Assembly (NCBI RefSeq): GCF_030433895.1
Contig: NZ_JARUXE010000034.1
Location: 1-49,386, forward strand
Direction of reading: 5' to 3'
Length of the DNA: 49,386 nt
Origin: Arthrobacter sp. PsM3
GTDB lineage: Bacteria > Actinomycetota > Actinomycetes > Actinomycetales > Micrococcaceae
Shown here: positions 40,767 to 48,781 of the stretch, one piece after another
Layout of the letters: each line of letters begins with the position of its first letter
Numbering within the stretch: the first letter of the stretch is position 1
Position numbers and translations under genes: made by a program
Notes under the pieces: generated by a model
Database searches by the model: none
What the model was told of the DNA's origin: nothing
What the model saw: the letters and a program-made list of their open reading frames with translations, nothing else

Positions 40767-41951
40767 CTACGCAGCCACGGTCGGGCCGCCCTCAAATGGC
40801 TTGCCCGCCGGCGCCGCGGCGCCCCGCGAAAACGTGCGGGCCGCCCGCGAGCCTGCGACGGTGCTTGCCGCCGTGCTGATGAGCGCCCCGAGGATAATGG
40901 CCGCGGATTCTCCCGGTTCCAGCAAATGCAATTGGGAGCCGATAGTGGCAGCGGCAACCGGCACTCCCAATTGGGACGCTGCGAGCACCGCAAGCGGCAG
41001 AGGCTGGCCGACTAGCCGCAGGCTTCCATGGACCAGCAGGGTTCCCAAGCCAAGGCAAATCCCGAGGAGAATCATTCTGGGGCTTCCCGCAAGGATTCGC
41101 AGATCCAGCGACGCGCCCAACCAGACAAAGAAAACCGGTCCAAGAAAGCCATCACTGACGGCGAAGAGTTGATGAGCCAGCCGCCGGGGTTCGCCCACCG
41201 CTGCGACCACCAGGCCGAAGGAGAACCCGGCCAGCATGATGGACACGTGGCCCGCGACGGCAAGCCCGGAGAGCGCGAAAAGCAGAGCAAGTTGGATCCT
41301 CAACTCCAGGGCGAACTTCCGGCCCTCGGACACGTCATGCACCCGCCCGCGCGTGCCGCTGCGCTCCAGCCAGCGAAGCACAAAGAACAAAACCGCAGCG
41401 CACCCCGCGACGAGCCCTGCCCCGAGGGCCGCCCTCGGCGCATTGGATGGGTCAACAGCAAGTGGAAGCGCCACAATGCAGGCGATGTCCGCTACCGCAA
41501 CCTGTGCCGTCGTCATCAGGACCTTTGGTCCCGTCAGCCGCAGCGAATCGACGATCGGCAGGACCAGGGCTGCCGAAGAGGAAGCGAGCAGAACGATGTA
41601 AAGGGGAGCATGCCCGGTGCCAAAGGCAAAGGCAATGACGATTCCGACGACGCCCGCGAGCACCGCAGCGATGCCGGCTCGCAGGGCGCCACCACCCAGT
41701 GCAGGGCGGATGGCTGCGTCCCGCACTGGGACATGCGTCCCGGCGACGAACATGATGAGGGCGAACCCGACGTCGGCCACCAAGGTGAACGTGGGATCCG
41801 AGGAGTCCACCATGTCCAGACCCGAGCGCCCGATGGCGATACCAGCCAGCAACTCCCCCACCACCACAGGAAGATGCCATTTCTCGGGGAGCGCCAGCAG
41901 CGGCCCGAGGAGAGCGACCGCGGCGATCAGCGAAAGCTGAAAGAATGACAA
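40767..41951 (-). CDS. CPA2-type cation/proton antiporter
   Basis: A 394-residue membrane transporter with about 12 hydrophobic segments, of the monovalent cation:proton antiporter-2 (Na+/H+ exchanger) family. Typical blocks are L-P-V-V-V-G-E-L-L-A-G-I-A-I-G in helix 2 and G-L-A-V-A-G-H-V-S-I-M-L-A-G-F in the middle. No cytosolic TrkA-type regulatory domain follows the membrane part. The start is a TTG at 41951, supported by AAGGAGG only 3-4 bases upstream. It follows the 131-residue ParB-like gene by 39 bases, so they form an operon. Ion specificity is not readable. Confidence 0.88.
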   Translation of the reverse strand: MSFFQLSLIAAVALLGPLLALPEKWHLPVVVGELLAGIAIGRSGLDMVDSSDPTFTLVADVGFALIMFVAGTHVPVRDAAIRPALGGGALRAGIAAVLAGVVGIVIAFAFGTGHAPLYIVLLASSSAALVLPIVDSLRLTGPKVLMTTAQVAVADIACIVALPLAVDPSNAPRAALGAGLVAGCAAVLFFVLRWLERSGTRGRVHDVSEGRKFALELRIQLALLFALSGLAVAGHVSIMLAGFSFGLVVAAVGEPRRLAHQLFAVSDGFLGPVFFVWLGASLDLRILAGSPRMILLGICLGLGTLLVHGSLRLVGQPLPLAVLAASQLGVPVAAATIGSQLHLLEPGESAAIILGALISTAASTVAGSRAARTFSRGAAAPAGKPFEGGPTVAA

Positions 41952-41990
41952 GTTCCTCCTTTTGCCGGCATTGCGGTTGGCTTGCGGAGG

Positions 41991-42386
41991 TTACCGGGGC
42001 GCGTCAGCCAGTTTGAGTGGAATGTCGGTGTTTTCGTCCGTGTAGTAGCTTGCGCACACCCGGTGGTAGCCATCGGCCACGTGCGCGGGAATGCCCCGCG
42101 CCAGGTCGCCCGTCACCATCAGGATGGGCGAGAGCTTCTTGCCTTCCTTGATCTTCTTCAGGTCCGAGGCCACGTGGGCGTTGTCCTCGGGAAGCAGCGC
42201 CAGCCTGGCGGCCCGCAGAATGTCCTTCGCCTTGCGATGCTGGATTGGGGCGACCATGAGGGCCGCAACAATGGAGGCTACGACATCGTCGGATTCAAGT
42301 AAGGAAAGATAAGCTGCCGCGCCCGGATAATCTTGTTCCTCTGGCTGCAGCAACCAGCGGACCTCGCCCTTATTTTCATCAGGCAT
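41991..42386 (-). CDS. Small ParB/sulfiredoxin-like hypothetical protein
   Basis: A 131-residue soluble protein. Near the C-terminus, L-S-P-I-L-M-V-T-G-D-L-A, then H-V-A-D-G-Y-H-R-V, recalls the D-G-x-R loop of ParB/sulfiredoxin-fold proteins, but the rest does not fit a known family I can name. ATG 42386 has AAGGAG 8 bases upstream. It is co-transcribed with the cation/proton antiporter, so a link to ion or pH homeostasis is possible but unproven. Confidence 0.75.
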   Translation of the reverse strand: MPDENKGEVRWLLQPEEQDYPGAAAYLSLLESDDVVASIVAALMVAPIQHRKAKDILRAARLALLPEDNAHVASDLKKIKEGKKLSPILMVTGDLARGIPAHVADGYHRVCASYYTDENTDIPLKLADAPR

Positions 42387-42651
42387 GCTCTTTACTCCTT
42401 GGCCAGCGGAATCGGCCCGCCAAGGTCGGCGGCGCCGGCCGGAAGACCTTGTACCCGCCAGTGGGTTTTGACTTCGGAATCAGTGCTGCTCTTGGAATTG
42501 CAGACCATTGCTGCCTCCACGGCGCGGATGGATAGTTGACTCACAGTACTCACGCCGTTGCACGCGGTCAACGGCGGCCCCTCTGTAGCGTGTCGACGTC
42601 CTGAAACCGCCGGTCACTGAGAATAAAACAGACATGCCAGGAGGCCCCGAT
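42387..42651. promoter_or_regulatory. Left part of intergenic region 42387-43006
   Basis: Nothing convincing is visible here beyond the promoter region expected for the leftward ParB-like gene. The full gap to the secreted-protein gene at 43007 is 620 bases and also holds a possible 29-residue ORF (42652-42741) and a DosR-type box pair (42824-42857), listed separately. Confidence 0.4.
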
Positions 42652-42741
42652 ATGAAGTCGGCCGGCTCAAACTCCGCCGCCTGTCTTCCGCCGAAATGCC
42701 GGCCATCCCATCGTTTCGGAATCGACGCTGGCCGGTCCTGA
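42652..42741 (+). CDS. Possible 29-residue small protein or leader peptide
   Basis: A short frame with a near-ideal ribosome site: AGGAGG at 42639-42644, 7 bases before ATG 42652. It codes for 29 residues with two Cys (A-A-C-L-P-P-K-C-R-P), and no hydrophobic segment. No homology is recognisable. It could be a real small protein or a leader peptide, or a chance frame; the ribosome site is the only strong evidence. It lies 83 bases left of the DosR-type boxes. Confidence 0.35.
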   Translation: MKSAGSNSAACLPPKCRPSHRFGIDAGRS

Positions 42742-42823
42742 GCCGGTCAACGTTGCCGCGTCCCGGAGAGGCACTGAGCTTGCCACCAAGGTGCAGCGGC
42801 GTTGTCTCGGCCGTGTGACCAAC

Positions 42824-42857
42824 GGCCCGAAAGGTCCTCGGGAGGGACTAAAGTCCC
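42824..42857. promoter_or_regulatory. DosR/DevR-type box pair
   Basis: GGGACTAAAGTCCC (42844-42857) matches the 14-base core of the mycobacterial DosR motif (TTSGGGACTWWAGTCCCSAA) exactly. A weaker copy, GGCCCGAAAGGTCC (42824-42837), lies 20 bases upstream, two helical turns, which is how DosR sites are often paired. The next gene is the small secreted protein at 43007, 149 bases downstream. Response to hypoxia or nitric oxide through a DosR-like regulator is inference; no such regulator is in the window. Confidence 0.65.
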
Positions 42858-43006
42858 TACCCGGTGCGCGGCCATTGGCGTGAACTGGATAGGCGCCCCG
42901 GGTTGCAGGATTGCCTCAGCACTCCGGGTTCGCGGCTCTCCCCGCAGCATGCCTGCCTGGTGACGCTTCGGTGACCGGGAGATAAGGTTCGTAAAGGATT
43001 GAGCTC

Positions 43007-43381
43007 ATGAACAAGGCTATTCGCGTCATCGGAACAACGGCCGTAACGGCGGCTTTGGGCTTGGGCGTCAGCGCGCTGCCCGCCAGCGCCGCCGCCACTT
43101 CCTCAACCAGCTCCTGGAACCAGTCTTCGTTCGAGAACCGCCACCAGATGCGCGACAACAACCGCCACGACACTTCACACGGCCGGTGGGACAGCGAGGG
43201 CCGATGGCACAGCAACTCCGACGGGTGGGGTTGGCGCGACGACAACGGCAATTGGCGTGACGACAACGACCACAACGGTTCCTGGACGGGTCCGGACGGC
43301 TGCCGGCACGACAAAGACGGCTACTGGGACCACCACGGAAATCGGCACGACAACAATAAGGGCCACCACCGCTCCTGGTGA
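43007..43381 (+). CDS. Small secreted His/Asp/Asn/Trp-rich protein
   Basis: A 124-residue protein with a clear signal peptide (N-K-A-I-R-V-I, a hydrophobic stretch, and A-S-A near residue 28). The mature part is low-complexity and hydrophilic, rich in His, Asp, Asn, Arg, Gly and Trp, with quasi-repeats around G-W-R-D-D-N-G-N-W-R-D-D-N-D and W-D-H-H-G-N-R-H-D. Such composition could bind divalent metal ions or bind the cell wall, but no family is recognised. ATG 43007 has AAAGGA about 8 bases upstream. A DosR-type box pair lies about 150 bases upstream, suggesting stress-dependent expression. Confidence 0.8.
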   Translation: MNKAIRVIGTTAVTAALGLGVSALPASAAATSSTSSWNQSSFENRHQMRDNNRHDTSHGRWDSEGRWHSNSDGWGWRDDNGNWRDDNDHNGSWTGPDGCRHDKDGYWDHHGNRHDNNKGHHRSW

Positions 43382-43508
43382 CCCGGCCTCGCTAAGCGGG
43401 TGAAGGGCAGAAATGAACGGGCGGTGTGTGTGGATTTCACACGGCCCCTAACACGCCGTCCCAGGCTCCCAGTCTCTTGGGGCTGCCCTGACAGGGAATG
43501 GACGGCAC

Positions 43509-43531
43509 CCCGAGGACACACTGGCCTCGGG
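43509..43531 (+). promoter_or_regulatory. 7-bp hairpin directly before ribosome site of secreted-protein gene
   Basis: CCCGAGG (43509-43515) and CCTCGGG (43525-43531) flank a 9-base loop; the right arm ends at the edge of the GGAGGAAGGG ribosome site of the gene at 43545. It could limit ribosome access or end transcription from the left. The role is inference. Confidence 0.35.
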
Positions 43532-43544
43532 AGGAAGGGCATTC

Positions 43545-44060
43545 ATGACCCAGCTCCTAAAAGCGCTGATAACACCGTGGTGCTGGCGCGCAGTGGCCGG
43601 TCCCGGGCCACGGCTCGCTCCCGACGACGGGCGCCGGTACCGGCACAGCAGTTTAGCCGGGGCTGCGATAGCCGGCACTCTTGCCCTGCTCACAATTGCG
43701 GCGCCGGCAAAAGCCGACGGCGAAGAGTCGCTGCGCAGGGTTAGCGGAACGCTCCATGGCCACGGCGCCGAGGCTCAGGTCCGCATTAGCTACCGATGCG
43801 AGGAAGGCCGGACCGCCGGCGTGGGGATACTCCTCACCCAAGCCAACCGCCACGGACCAACAGTCGATGGCGGCGCCGGGTCCGGGCAACGGCCATGTAC
43901 GGGTGAGACCGAAACCGTGACATTGACCGTCTCCGCCGGGAGCGTCCACTACAGGCGAGGCCCTGCCTCCATAACGGTGTCCCTGTTTACCAGCGGCCCC
44001 GGGACCTCCTATGAGACCGTGCAGCTCACGGAGAACATCCGCCTGGACTACCCACGATAG
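43545..44060 (+). CDS. Secreted hypothetical protein, 171 residues
   Basis: No family is recognised. The N-terminal region is long: about 35 residues precede the hydrophobic stretch S-L-A-G-A-A-I-A-G-T-L-A-L-L-T-I-A-A, which ends at A-K-A-D (probable signal cleavage near residue 58). The mature part is beta-rich, with V-R-I-S-Y-R-C-E-E and, 35 residues on, R-P-C-T-G, a likely disulfide pair, and an I-T-V-S-L-F end. ATG 43545 has AAGG 6 bases upstream. A start inside, nearer the hydrophobic part, cannot be excluded. A long hairpin terminator follows. Confidence 0.7.
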   Translation: MTQLLKALITPWCWRAVAGPGPRLAPDDGRRYRHSSLAGAAIAGTLALLTIAAPAKADGEESLRRVSGTLHGHGAEAQVRISYRCEEGRTAGVGILLTQANRHGPTVDGGAGSGQRPCTGETETVTLTVSAGSVHYRRGPASITVSLFTSGPGTSYETVQLTENIRLDYPR

Positions 44061-44173
44061 GTGGACGGATCTGGAGTGGCGTGGTCGACAGGGGCGTCCA
44101 CAACAAGAAACCTCAATCTGTGAATGAGCGAGCTGTCCCCGGTCCTTGGCCCTCGTCAGTGCGCTGGTCGTTA

Positions 44174-44219
44174 AAGAGCCCGGGTGATCTGCAGGATCCT
44201 GCAGGTCACCCGGGCTCTT
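44174..44219. terminator. Long bidirectional hairpin between convergent genes
   Basis: AAGAGCCCGGGTGA (44174-44187) pairs with TCACCCGGGCTCTT (44206-44219), and the inner bases CTGCAGG/CCTGCAG continue the stem after a wobble pair, about 22 bp in all. The arms begin and end with A/T-rich ends in both directions. It sits between the convergent secreted-protein and deacetylase genes, so it probably ends both transcripts. Confidence 0.8.
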
Positions 44220-44261
44220 GCTACGCCGCGGCTGCGCGGGTCTTCGTTTTGGTGTTGCTGG

Positions 44262-46379
44262 CTAGAGGATGGCAGTCATCGGGCCCCAGCCTGAACCCAG
44301 GTCGATGCGTTTGAACCAGTCTCCGGTCCCGTTGTTCGGGTACAGCCACAGCTCGCCGGTGCTGTCGCGGGCGATCACGTCGGGACGTCCGTCGCTGTTC
44401 ATGTCCCCCGGTGCGGTGATTGCGTTCATCGTGTTCCAGCCCGCGCCGAGGTCGACGCGTTTGAGCCACTCGTTCTTGCCGTTACCGGGATAGAGCCAGA
44501 ATTCACCGCTGGTGTCGCGGGCCACGAGGTCCACGTTCCCGTCGTTGTTGAAGTCCCCCGGGGCAGCGATCGAGCTCATGATGTTCCACCCGGACCCCAG
44601 GTCGACGCGTTTGAACCAGTCGCCGGCCCCGTTGTTCGGATACAGCCAGAGTTCACCCGAGGAATCCCGGGCGATGACGTCCGGCTTGCCGTCACCGTTG
44701 AAGTCCCCCGGAGCGACAATCGAAGTCATCACATTCCACCCGGCCCCCAGGTTCTGGCGCGTTGACCAGTCTCCGGTCCCGGTCCCCGGGTAGAACCACA
44801 GTTCCCCGGACTTATCCCGGGCGATCACGTCGGCCTTGCCGTCGGCGTTGAAATCCCCGGCACTGACAATCGTGGACATGACATTCCACCCGGCCCCCAG
44901 ATCAATCCGCTTGAGCCAGTCCCCGGTACCCGTGCCCGGATACAGCCAGAGTTCCCCCGAGGCGTCCCGTGCGATCAGATCAGTCTTCGCGTCACCGTTG
45001 AAATCATTCAACCGTTTCGACGCACCTGGCGCCGGCGGCGGCGTCGTCTCTGCGCCGAGCGCCAGCATCTGCGCGTTGTCCACGTAGGCCGTGATGCCGG
45101 TGCCGGTCACCGAGATCTGCAGGCTGGCCGAGGCCACATTGGCCGAGCTCGGCGTGTAGGTGAAGTTCATCGACTCCACCCACCGCGTGTTCTCGCGCAG
45201 GCGGAACTGCCCGGAGATCCACTGTCCGGCCGCGTTGTACTCGTCGACGTAGAACCCGACCTCACCGGTTGTGATCGCGGCCACGTTGAGGAAGGTCTTG
45301 TACACGTAGCTCGTCGTCGGCGAGACGGGAACCGTCGGCGAGAACAGGTGACCCGCCGTGGCACCCGAGACCATTTTCACCGACTTGGCGGAGTCGGGGT
45401 AGCTCCCATTGTTGGCGGCGTCCGCGGTGATCGTCGACGGGGAGTCGGTGCGCCATCCGTCGCCGATGCCGTTGTTGAAGGTCGGATTCGCGAGTTTGTT
45501 GGGGCTGCCGTTCACCAGGCCCTTGCTGATGTTGACGTTCTTGATCTGGCCGGCCGCCACCTTGGTCTGCACGTACGCGGCCAGCTGGTCCAGCTCCGCC
45601 GTGCCGTACTGGTAGTCGTCCGGGACCTGGCTCGGCGCCGGCCTGATGTCGTGGAAGGTGAACACGGCCCACGTCTTGTTCGCGATCGCCTCGTCGACCT
45701 TCGCCTTCAGGGTCGCGACCGGGGTGGTGACCTCTTGGACGGGGACGTCGCGGAGCAGCAAGTCGCCGAGCGGCCAGATGTTGTTGCCCGTGTCGGCAAA
45801 GCCGCGCATCGAGCTGTAGTACTTGGCCACCTGGGCGAGCGCCGACGGGTCATAGTCGCCGTACGGCGGGGCGAAGGCGGTCGCGTTGAAGCCGTGCGCC
45901 GCCAGCGCGGCCTTGCTGTCGGCCAACTCGGCATCCACCTGAGCGGCCGTCAGCTTGGCGGCCTGGCAGTCGTTTCCGACGCTCACCAGGCACTGGTGGT
46001 CGACGGTGTGCGACCCGATCTCCCAACCGTAGGTGTTCTGCAGCTGAGTGATCTGGTCCCACGTCATGTACGGGACATCCGTATTGGACCGGCAGGTGTT
46101 CGGCACTGTCGTCATGCCGACGCAGTTGCTGATGACGTAGCTGGTTCCGGTGAGCCCGTACTTCTGCAGCACCGGCGCGGCCTGCGTCAGCGCGCTCAGC
46201 TGGCTGTCGTCGAAGGTGAAGGATACGAGCGGGGTTGCGACGGGGTTGTCCACGGCGGCGTACGCGGCCGTCGGGGACAGCAGCGCGGCGGCCATGGCCC
46301 CCACCGCCACCAAGGTGGTCACGAGCTTGGTGCGCCCCAACGCGAAGCTGGTTCTGGATCTAGTTCTGATTCTGGTCAT
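44262..46379 (-). CDS. Secreted polysaccharide deacetylase with FG-GAP/VCBS-like repeats
   Basis: A 705-residue exported multidomain protein. A signal peptide ends near A-Y-A-A (about residue 41). A NodB-type deacetylase domain follows (S-F-T-F-D-D at about 52-57, the zinc His pair in S-H-T-V-D-H, A-P-P-Y-G-D-Y-D, and F-T-F-H-D-I). Next comes a carbohydrate-binding-like beta domain (about 295-440), then five 50-residue repeats with D-F-N-G-D-G-x-x-D calcium loops and G-E-L-W-L-Y-P motifs, resembling FG-GAP/VCBS propeller units. It probably modifies an extracellular or cell-wall glycan; the repeats would bind the substrate or surface. ATG 46379 has GGAGAG upstream. It is the second deacetylase in the window. 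Confidence 0.92.
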   Translation of the reverse strand: MTRIRTRSRTSFALGRTKLVTTLVAVGAMAAALLSPTAAYAAVDNPVATPLVSFTFDDSQLSALTQAAPVLQKYGLTGTSYVISNCVGMTTVPNTCRSNTDVPYMTWDQITQLQNTYGWEIGSHTVDHQCLVSVGNDCQAAKLTAAQVDAELADSKAALAAHGFNATAFAPPYGDYDPSALAQVAKYYSSMRGFADTGNNIWPLGDLLLRDVPVQEVTTPVATLKAKVDEAIANKTWAVFTFHDIRPAPSQVPDDYQYGTAELDQLAAYVQTKVAAGQIKNVNISKGLVNGSPNKLANPTFNNGIGDGWRTDSPSTITADAANNGSYPDSAKSVKMVSGATAGHLFSPTVPVSPTTSYVYKTFLNVAAITTGEVGFYVDEYNAAGQWISGQFRLRENTRWVESMNFTYTPSSANVASASLQISVTGTGITAYVDNAQMLALGAETTPPPAPGASKRLNDFNGDAKTDLIARDASGELWLYPGTGTGDWLKRIDLGAGWNVMSTIVSAGDFNADGKADVIARDKSGELWFYPGTGTGDWSTRQNLGAGWNVMTSIVAPGDFNGDGKPDVIARDSSGELWLYPNNGAGDWFKRVDLGSGWNIMSSIAAPGDFNNDGNVDLVARDTSGEFWLYPGNGKNEWLKRVDLGAGWNTMNAITAPGDMNSDGRPDVIARDSTGELWLYPNNGTGDWFKRIDLGSGWGPMTAIL
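44265..45010 (-). repeat. Five in-frame 150-bp tandem repeats in deacetylase gene
   Basis: The 3' end of the deacetylase gene consists of five consecutive 150-bp units, each coding for about 50 residues of the same pattern (calcium-loop D-x-N-x-D, I-A-R-D-x-S-G-E, L-W-L-Y-P, D-L-G-x-G-W-N). Units 3-5 look more alike than units 1-2. Such repeats can expand, shrink or be misassembled. Confidence 0.8.
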
Positions 46380-46671
46380 GAGACTCTCCGTTCTTTCGGG
46401 TGGCCGACGACGCCGGCCTTCACCACCGATTGGTGGTGATCACGAAGCAACCCCGCAATGCAAAGCCTCAGGAACCGGTTCATGTGTCAGCCCTCCCCCA
46501 CCAGTGGTCAATTCACGACGTCGCCCCCTCGGTGGTCCGGTTTTCACATGTGGACCGGGTGGTGGCGGCGCGCAATCACACGGTACTGCCCGGGACCTTG
46601 AGAAAACCTTGAAAAGAGTCCCTGGGCGGAGGGCTCCGTGAAGTATTCGGCCATTGCGATTCAGATTTTGA
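46380..46671. other. Non-coding stretch left of transposase remnant
   Basis: The 292 bases upstream of the deacetylase gene carry its promoter region but no gene I can support. The following 239 bases hold a transposase remnant (listed separately), and 46911-47167 holds no recognisable gene. Confidence 0.4.
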
Positions 46672-46910
46672 CCGGACGGCGACCCAGGCTACCTGCACGT
46701 GGACCTCGTCGCCTTCGCTGCCCCGTCAAAACTCCAGCGGCCCTCAGGTGACCGGGAAAAACAGGCCGGAACGATGCCCTCCACGTGGCCAGGCTGCTGA
46801 AACTGGACCAAATCACCGAGGTCATCGTGCCGGATCCCGGGCAGGACGCGGCCCGGGATCTGGTCCGGGCCTGGCACCGGGTCTCGAAGCTGCTGCTGCG
46901 CCACGACATC
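46672..46910 (+). pseudogene. IS110-family transposase remnant
   Basis: Two adjoining frames give pieces of an IS110-family transposase. The first reads A-A-P-S-K-L-Q-R-P-S-G-D-R (ending near 46760), the typical IS110 segment before the K-T-D-x-R-D-A motif. The second, shifted, reads N-D-A-L-H-V-A-R-L-L-K-L, then P-D-P-G-Q-D-A-A-R-D-L-V-R-A, and, after an internal deletion, H-R-V-S-K-L-L-L-R-H. The frame break lies around 46766-46772. No intact element, ends or active gene remains, so it is a fossil of an old insertion. Confidence 0.7.
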
Positions 46911-47167
46911 CACCTTCATGCTCCGGTCGACCGAAAACCGCGCGACCGCCGACACATGCCGGGAACGCGTTGGCCTTGGCATCGGCCCCGCCCTGTCGCA
47001 CACGGCGTCCGCATTCCGGTCATCGACCCGAGGACCGGCCAAGTCATCAGGTATTCCGCGAATGCCTGGGGCTATGACCCGGTCGGTGACGCTGGTCGGC
47101 ACAGTCGTAGGCTATTTTGGAGACCGGATACGAGCGGCTTGGCCGCGGGCCCCGAAAGAAGGATCGA

Positions 47168-48781
47168 GTGGACAGTGATGCTGGTACATGGTTCCTGAGT
47201 CGCGCTGAGCGGGGGAATCTGGCCACTGAGGTGCATGCGGGCGGTGCCGGATCGCCGTCCTGGTCGGAGGGCAACCTTGTGCGGCCGCTGATTCATGGCG
47301 CGACCTACTTCGCCCGACTGCATGAGGAGCTGACGTCTCTGCGGCCGGGAGACCGGGTGTGGTTCACTGACTGGCGCGGCGACGCCGACGAGCGCCTGCT
47401 GGCGGACGGACCGTCAATCGGGGATCTGCTAGCGGGGTTGGCCCGCACGGGAGTGGAAGTGCGGGGCCTTGTCTGGAGATCCCACGGAGAGCGTGTATCG
47501 GCCCCGATCAGCGGCCGATCCAACGAGCTGCTAAGTCGTCAGATCAACGACGCCGGCGGAGAAGTCCTGCTGGATCAGCGTGTACGCCTGTTCGGTTCCC
47601 ATCACCAAAAACTCTTCGTCATCCGCCATCGTGACAATCCGTCGCGGGACGTCGCGTTCGTTGGCGGGCTCGACCTTTCCCACAGCCGCCGAGATGATGC
47701 CGACCACGCGGGAGACCCGCAAGCAGTGACCATGGATTCCCGGTACGGGAAACGACCCCCATGGCACGACGCGACCCTCGAACTGCGTGGCCCCGTTGTG
47801 GCAGATGTGCTGGCCGTGTTCGCTGAACGGTGGAACGACCCCCATCCCCTGGACCGACGTACCCCCTACCGGATGCTGCTGCAACGTCTGGCCCGAATGC
47901 CCCGGCACCCAGAACCGCTCCCGGCCACTGCACCGCCGCCACCACCGGCGGGCCCTCACGCCGTGCAACTGCTGCGCACCTACGGGGTGAAACGTCCCCC
48001 CTTCCCGTTCGCCCCCGAAGGGGAACGCAGCATTGCCCGCGGCTACGCCAAAGCCTTCGCCCGCGCCCGCTCGCTGATCTACATCGAGGACCAGTACCTG
48101 TGGTCAACAGAGGTCGCAGCGGGAATTGCGGAGGCCCTCGAACGGAACCCCGGCTTGAAGGTGATCGCCGTCGTGCCCCGCTACCCGGACTCCGACGGTC
48201 CTCTCGCAGGCCCGGCGATAAGGATCGGGCAACTGCGTGCCATCAGGATGCTGCGCCGGGTCGCGCCGGACAGGGTCGGCGTGTTCGACCTGGAGAACAG
48301 CACCGGAACTCCGATCTACGTCCACGCCAAGATCTGCATCATCGATGACATCTGGATGACCTGCGGCTCGGACAACTTTAACCGCCGGTCCTGGACCACC
48401 GACAGCGAGCTCACCTGCGCCGTACTCGACACCACTTCGGACAACGGGGATCCGCCCGGCACAAACACCGGCCACAGTACGTCCCGGCCGTTGGTCCACG
48501 CGCTCCGCCTCCAACTCTGGGCCGAACACCTGGGCCTGGACCAGGACGATCCCCAACTCCACGACCCGGCGGTTGGGCTCAAGCTTTGGAACACCACCGC
48601 AGACGCTCTCGACCAATGGCATGAAACCGGGCACCGCTCCCCTCGCCCCACCGGACACGTGCGCCACCACAATCCAGAGCCGGTGTCGCCCCGCCAACGT
48701 CTCTGGGCGGTTCCGATGAGCCGCCTCGTCGTGGACCCGGATGGCCGCCCCCGGCGGCTGCGCGGCACTACACAGTTCTAG
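47168..48781 (+). CDS. Phospholipase D-family protein
   Basis: A 537-residue protein with two HxK-type phospholipase D motifs: S-H-H-Q-K-L-F-V-I near residue 142 and V-H-A-K-I-C-I-I-D-D with G-S-D-N-F-N near residue 385. Two motifs make one active site. No signal peptide is seen, so it is probably cytoplasmic or loosely membrane-bound. It could hydrolyse phosphodiesters or transfer a phosphatidyl group (cardiolipin synthase-like); the substrate is unknown. The start is a GTG at 47168 with AAGGA 4 bases upstream; a TTG at 47117 is possible but weaker. The gene follows the transposase remnant and may mark a transferred segment. Confidence 0.92.
   Translation: MDSDAGTWFLSRAERGNLATEVHAGGAGSPSWSEGNLVRPLIHGATYFARLHEELTSLRPGDRVWFTDWRGDADERLLADGPSIGDLLAGLARTGVEVRGLVWRSHGERVSAPISGRSNELLSRQINDAGGEVLLDQRVRLFGSHHQKLFVIRHRDNPSRDVAFVGGLDLSHSRRDDADHAGDPQAVTMDSRYGKRPPWHDATLELRGPVVADVLAVFAERWNDPHPLDRRTPYRMLLQRLARMPRHPEPLPATAPPPPPAGPHAVQLLRTYGVKRPPFPFAPEGERSIARGYAKAFARARSLIYIEDQYLWSTEVAAGIAEALERNPGLKVIAVVPRYPDSDGPLAGPAIRIGQLRAIRMLRRVAPDRVGVFDLENSTGTPIYVHAKICIIDDIWMTCGSDNFNRRSWTTDSELTCAVLDTTSDNGDPPGTNTGHSTSRPLVHALRLQLWAEHLGLDQDDPQLHDPAVGLKLWNTTADALDQWHETGHRSPRPTGHVRHHNPEPVSPRQRLWAVPMSRLVVDPDGRPRRLRGTTQF

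Noticed and set aside
46689..47198. Open frames 46689-47102 (minus) and 46785-47198 (plus)
   Set aside because: Only the part matching an IS110 transposase in two broken frames is interpretable; the full frames are chance continuations.
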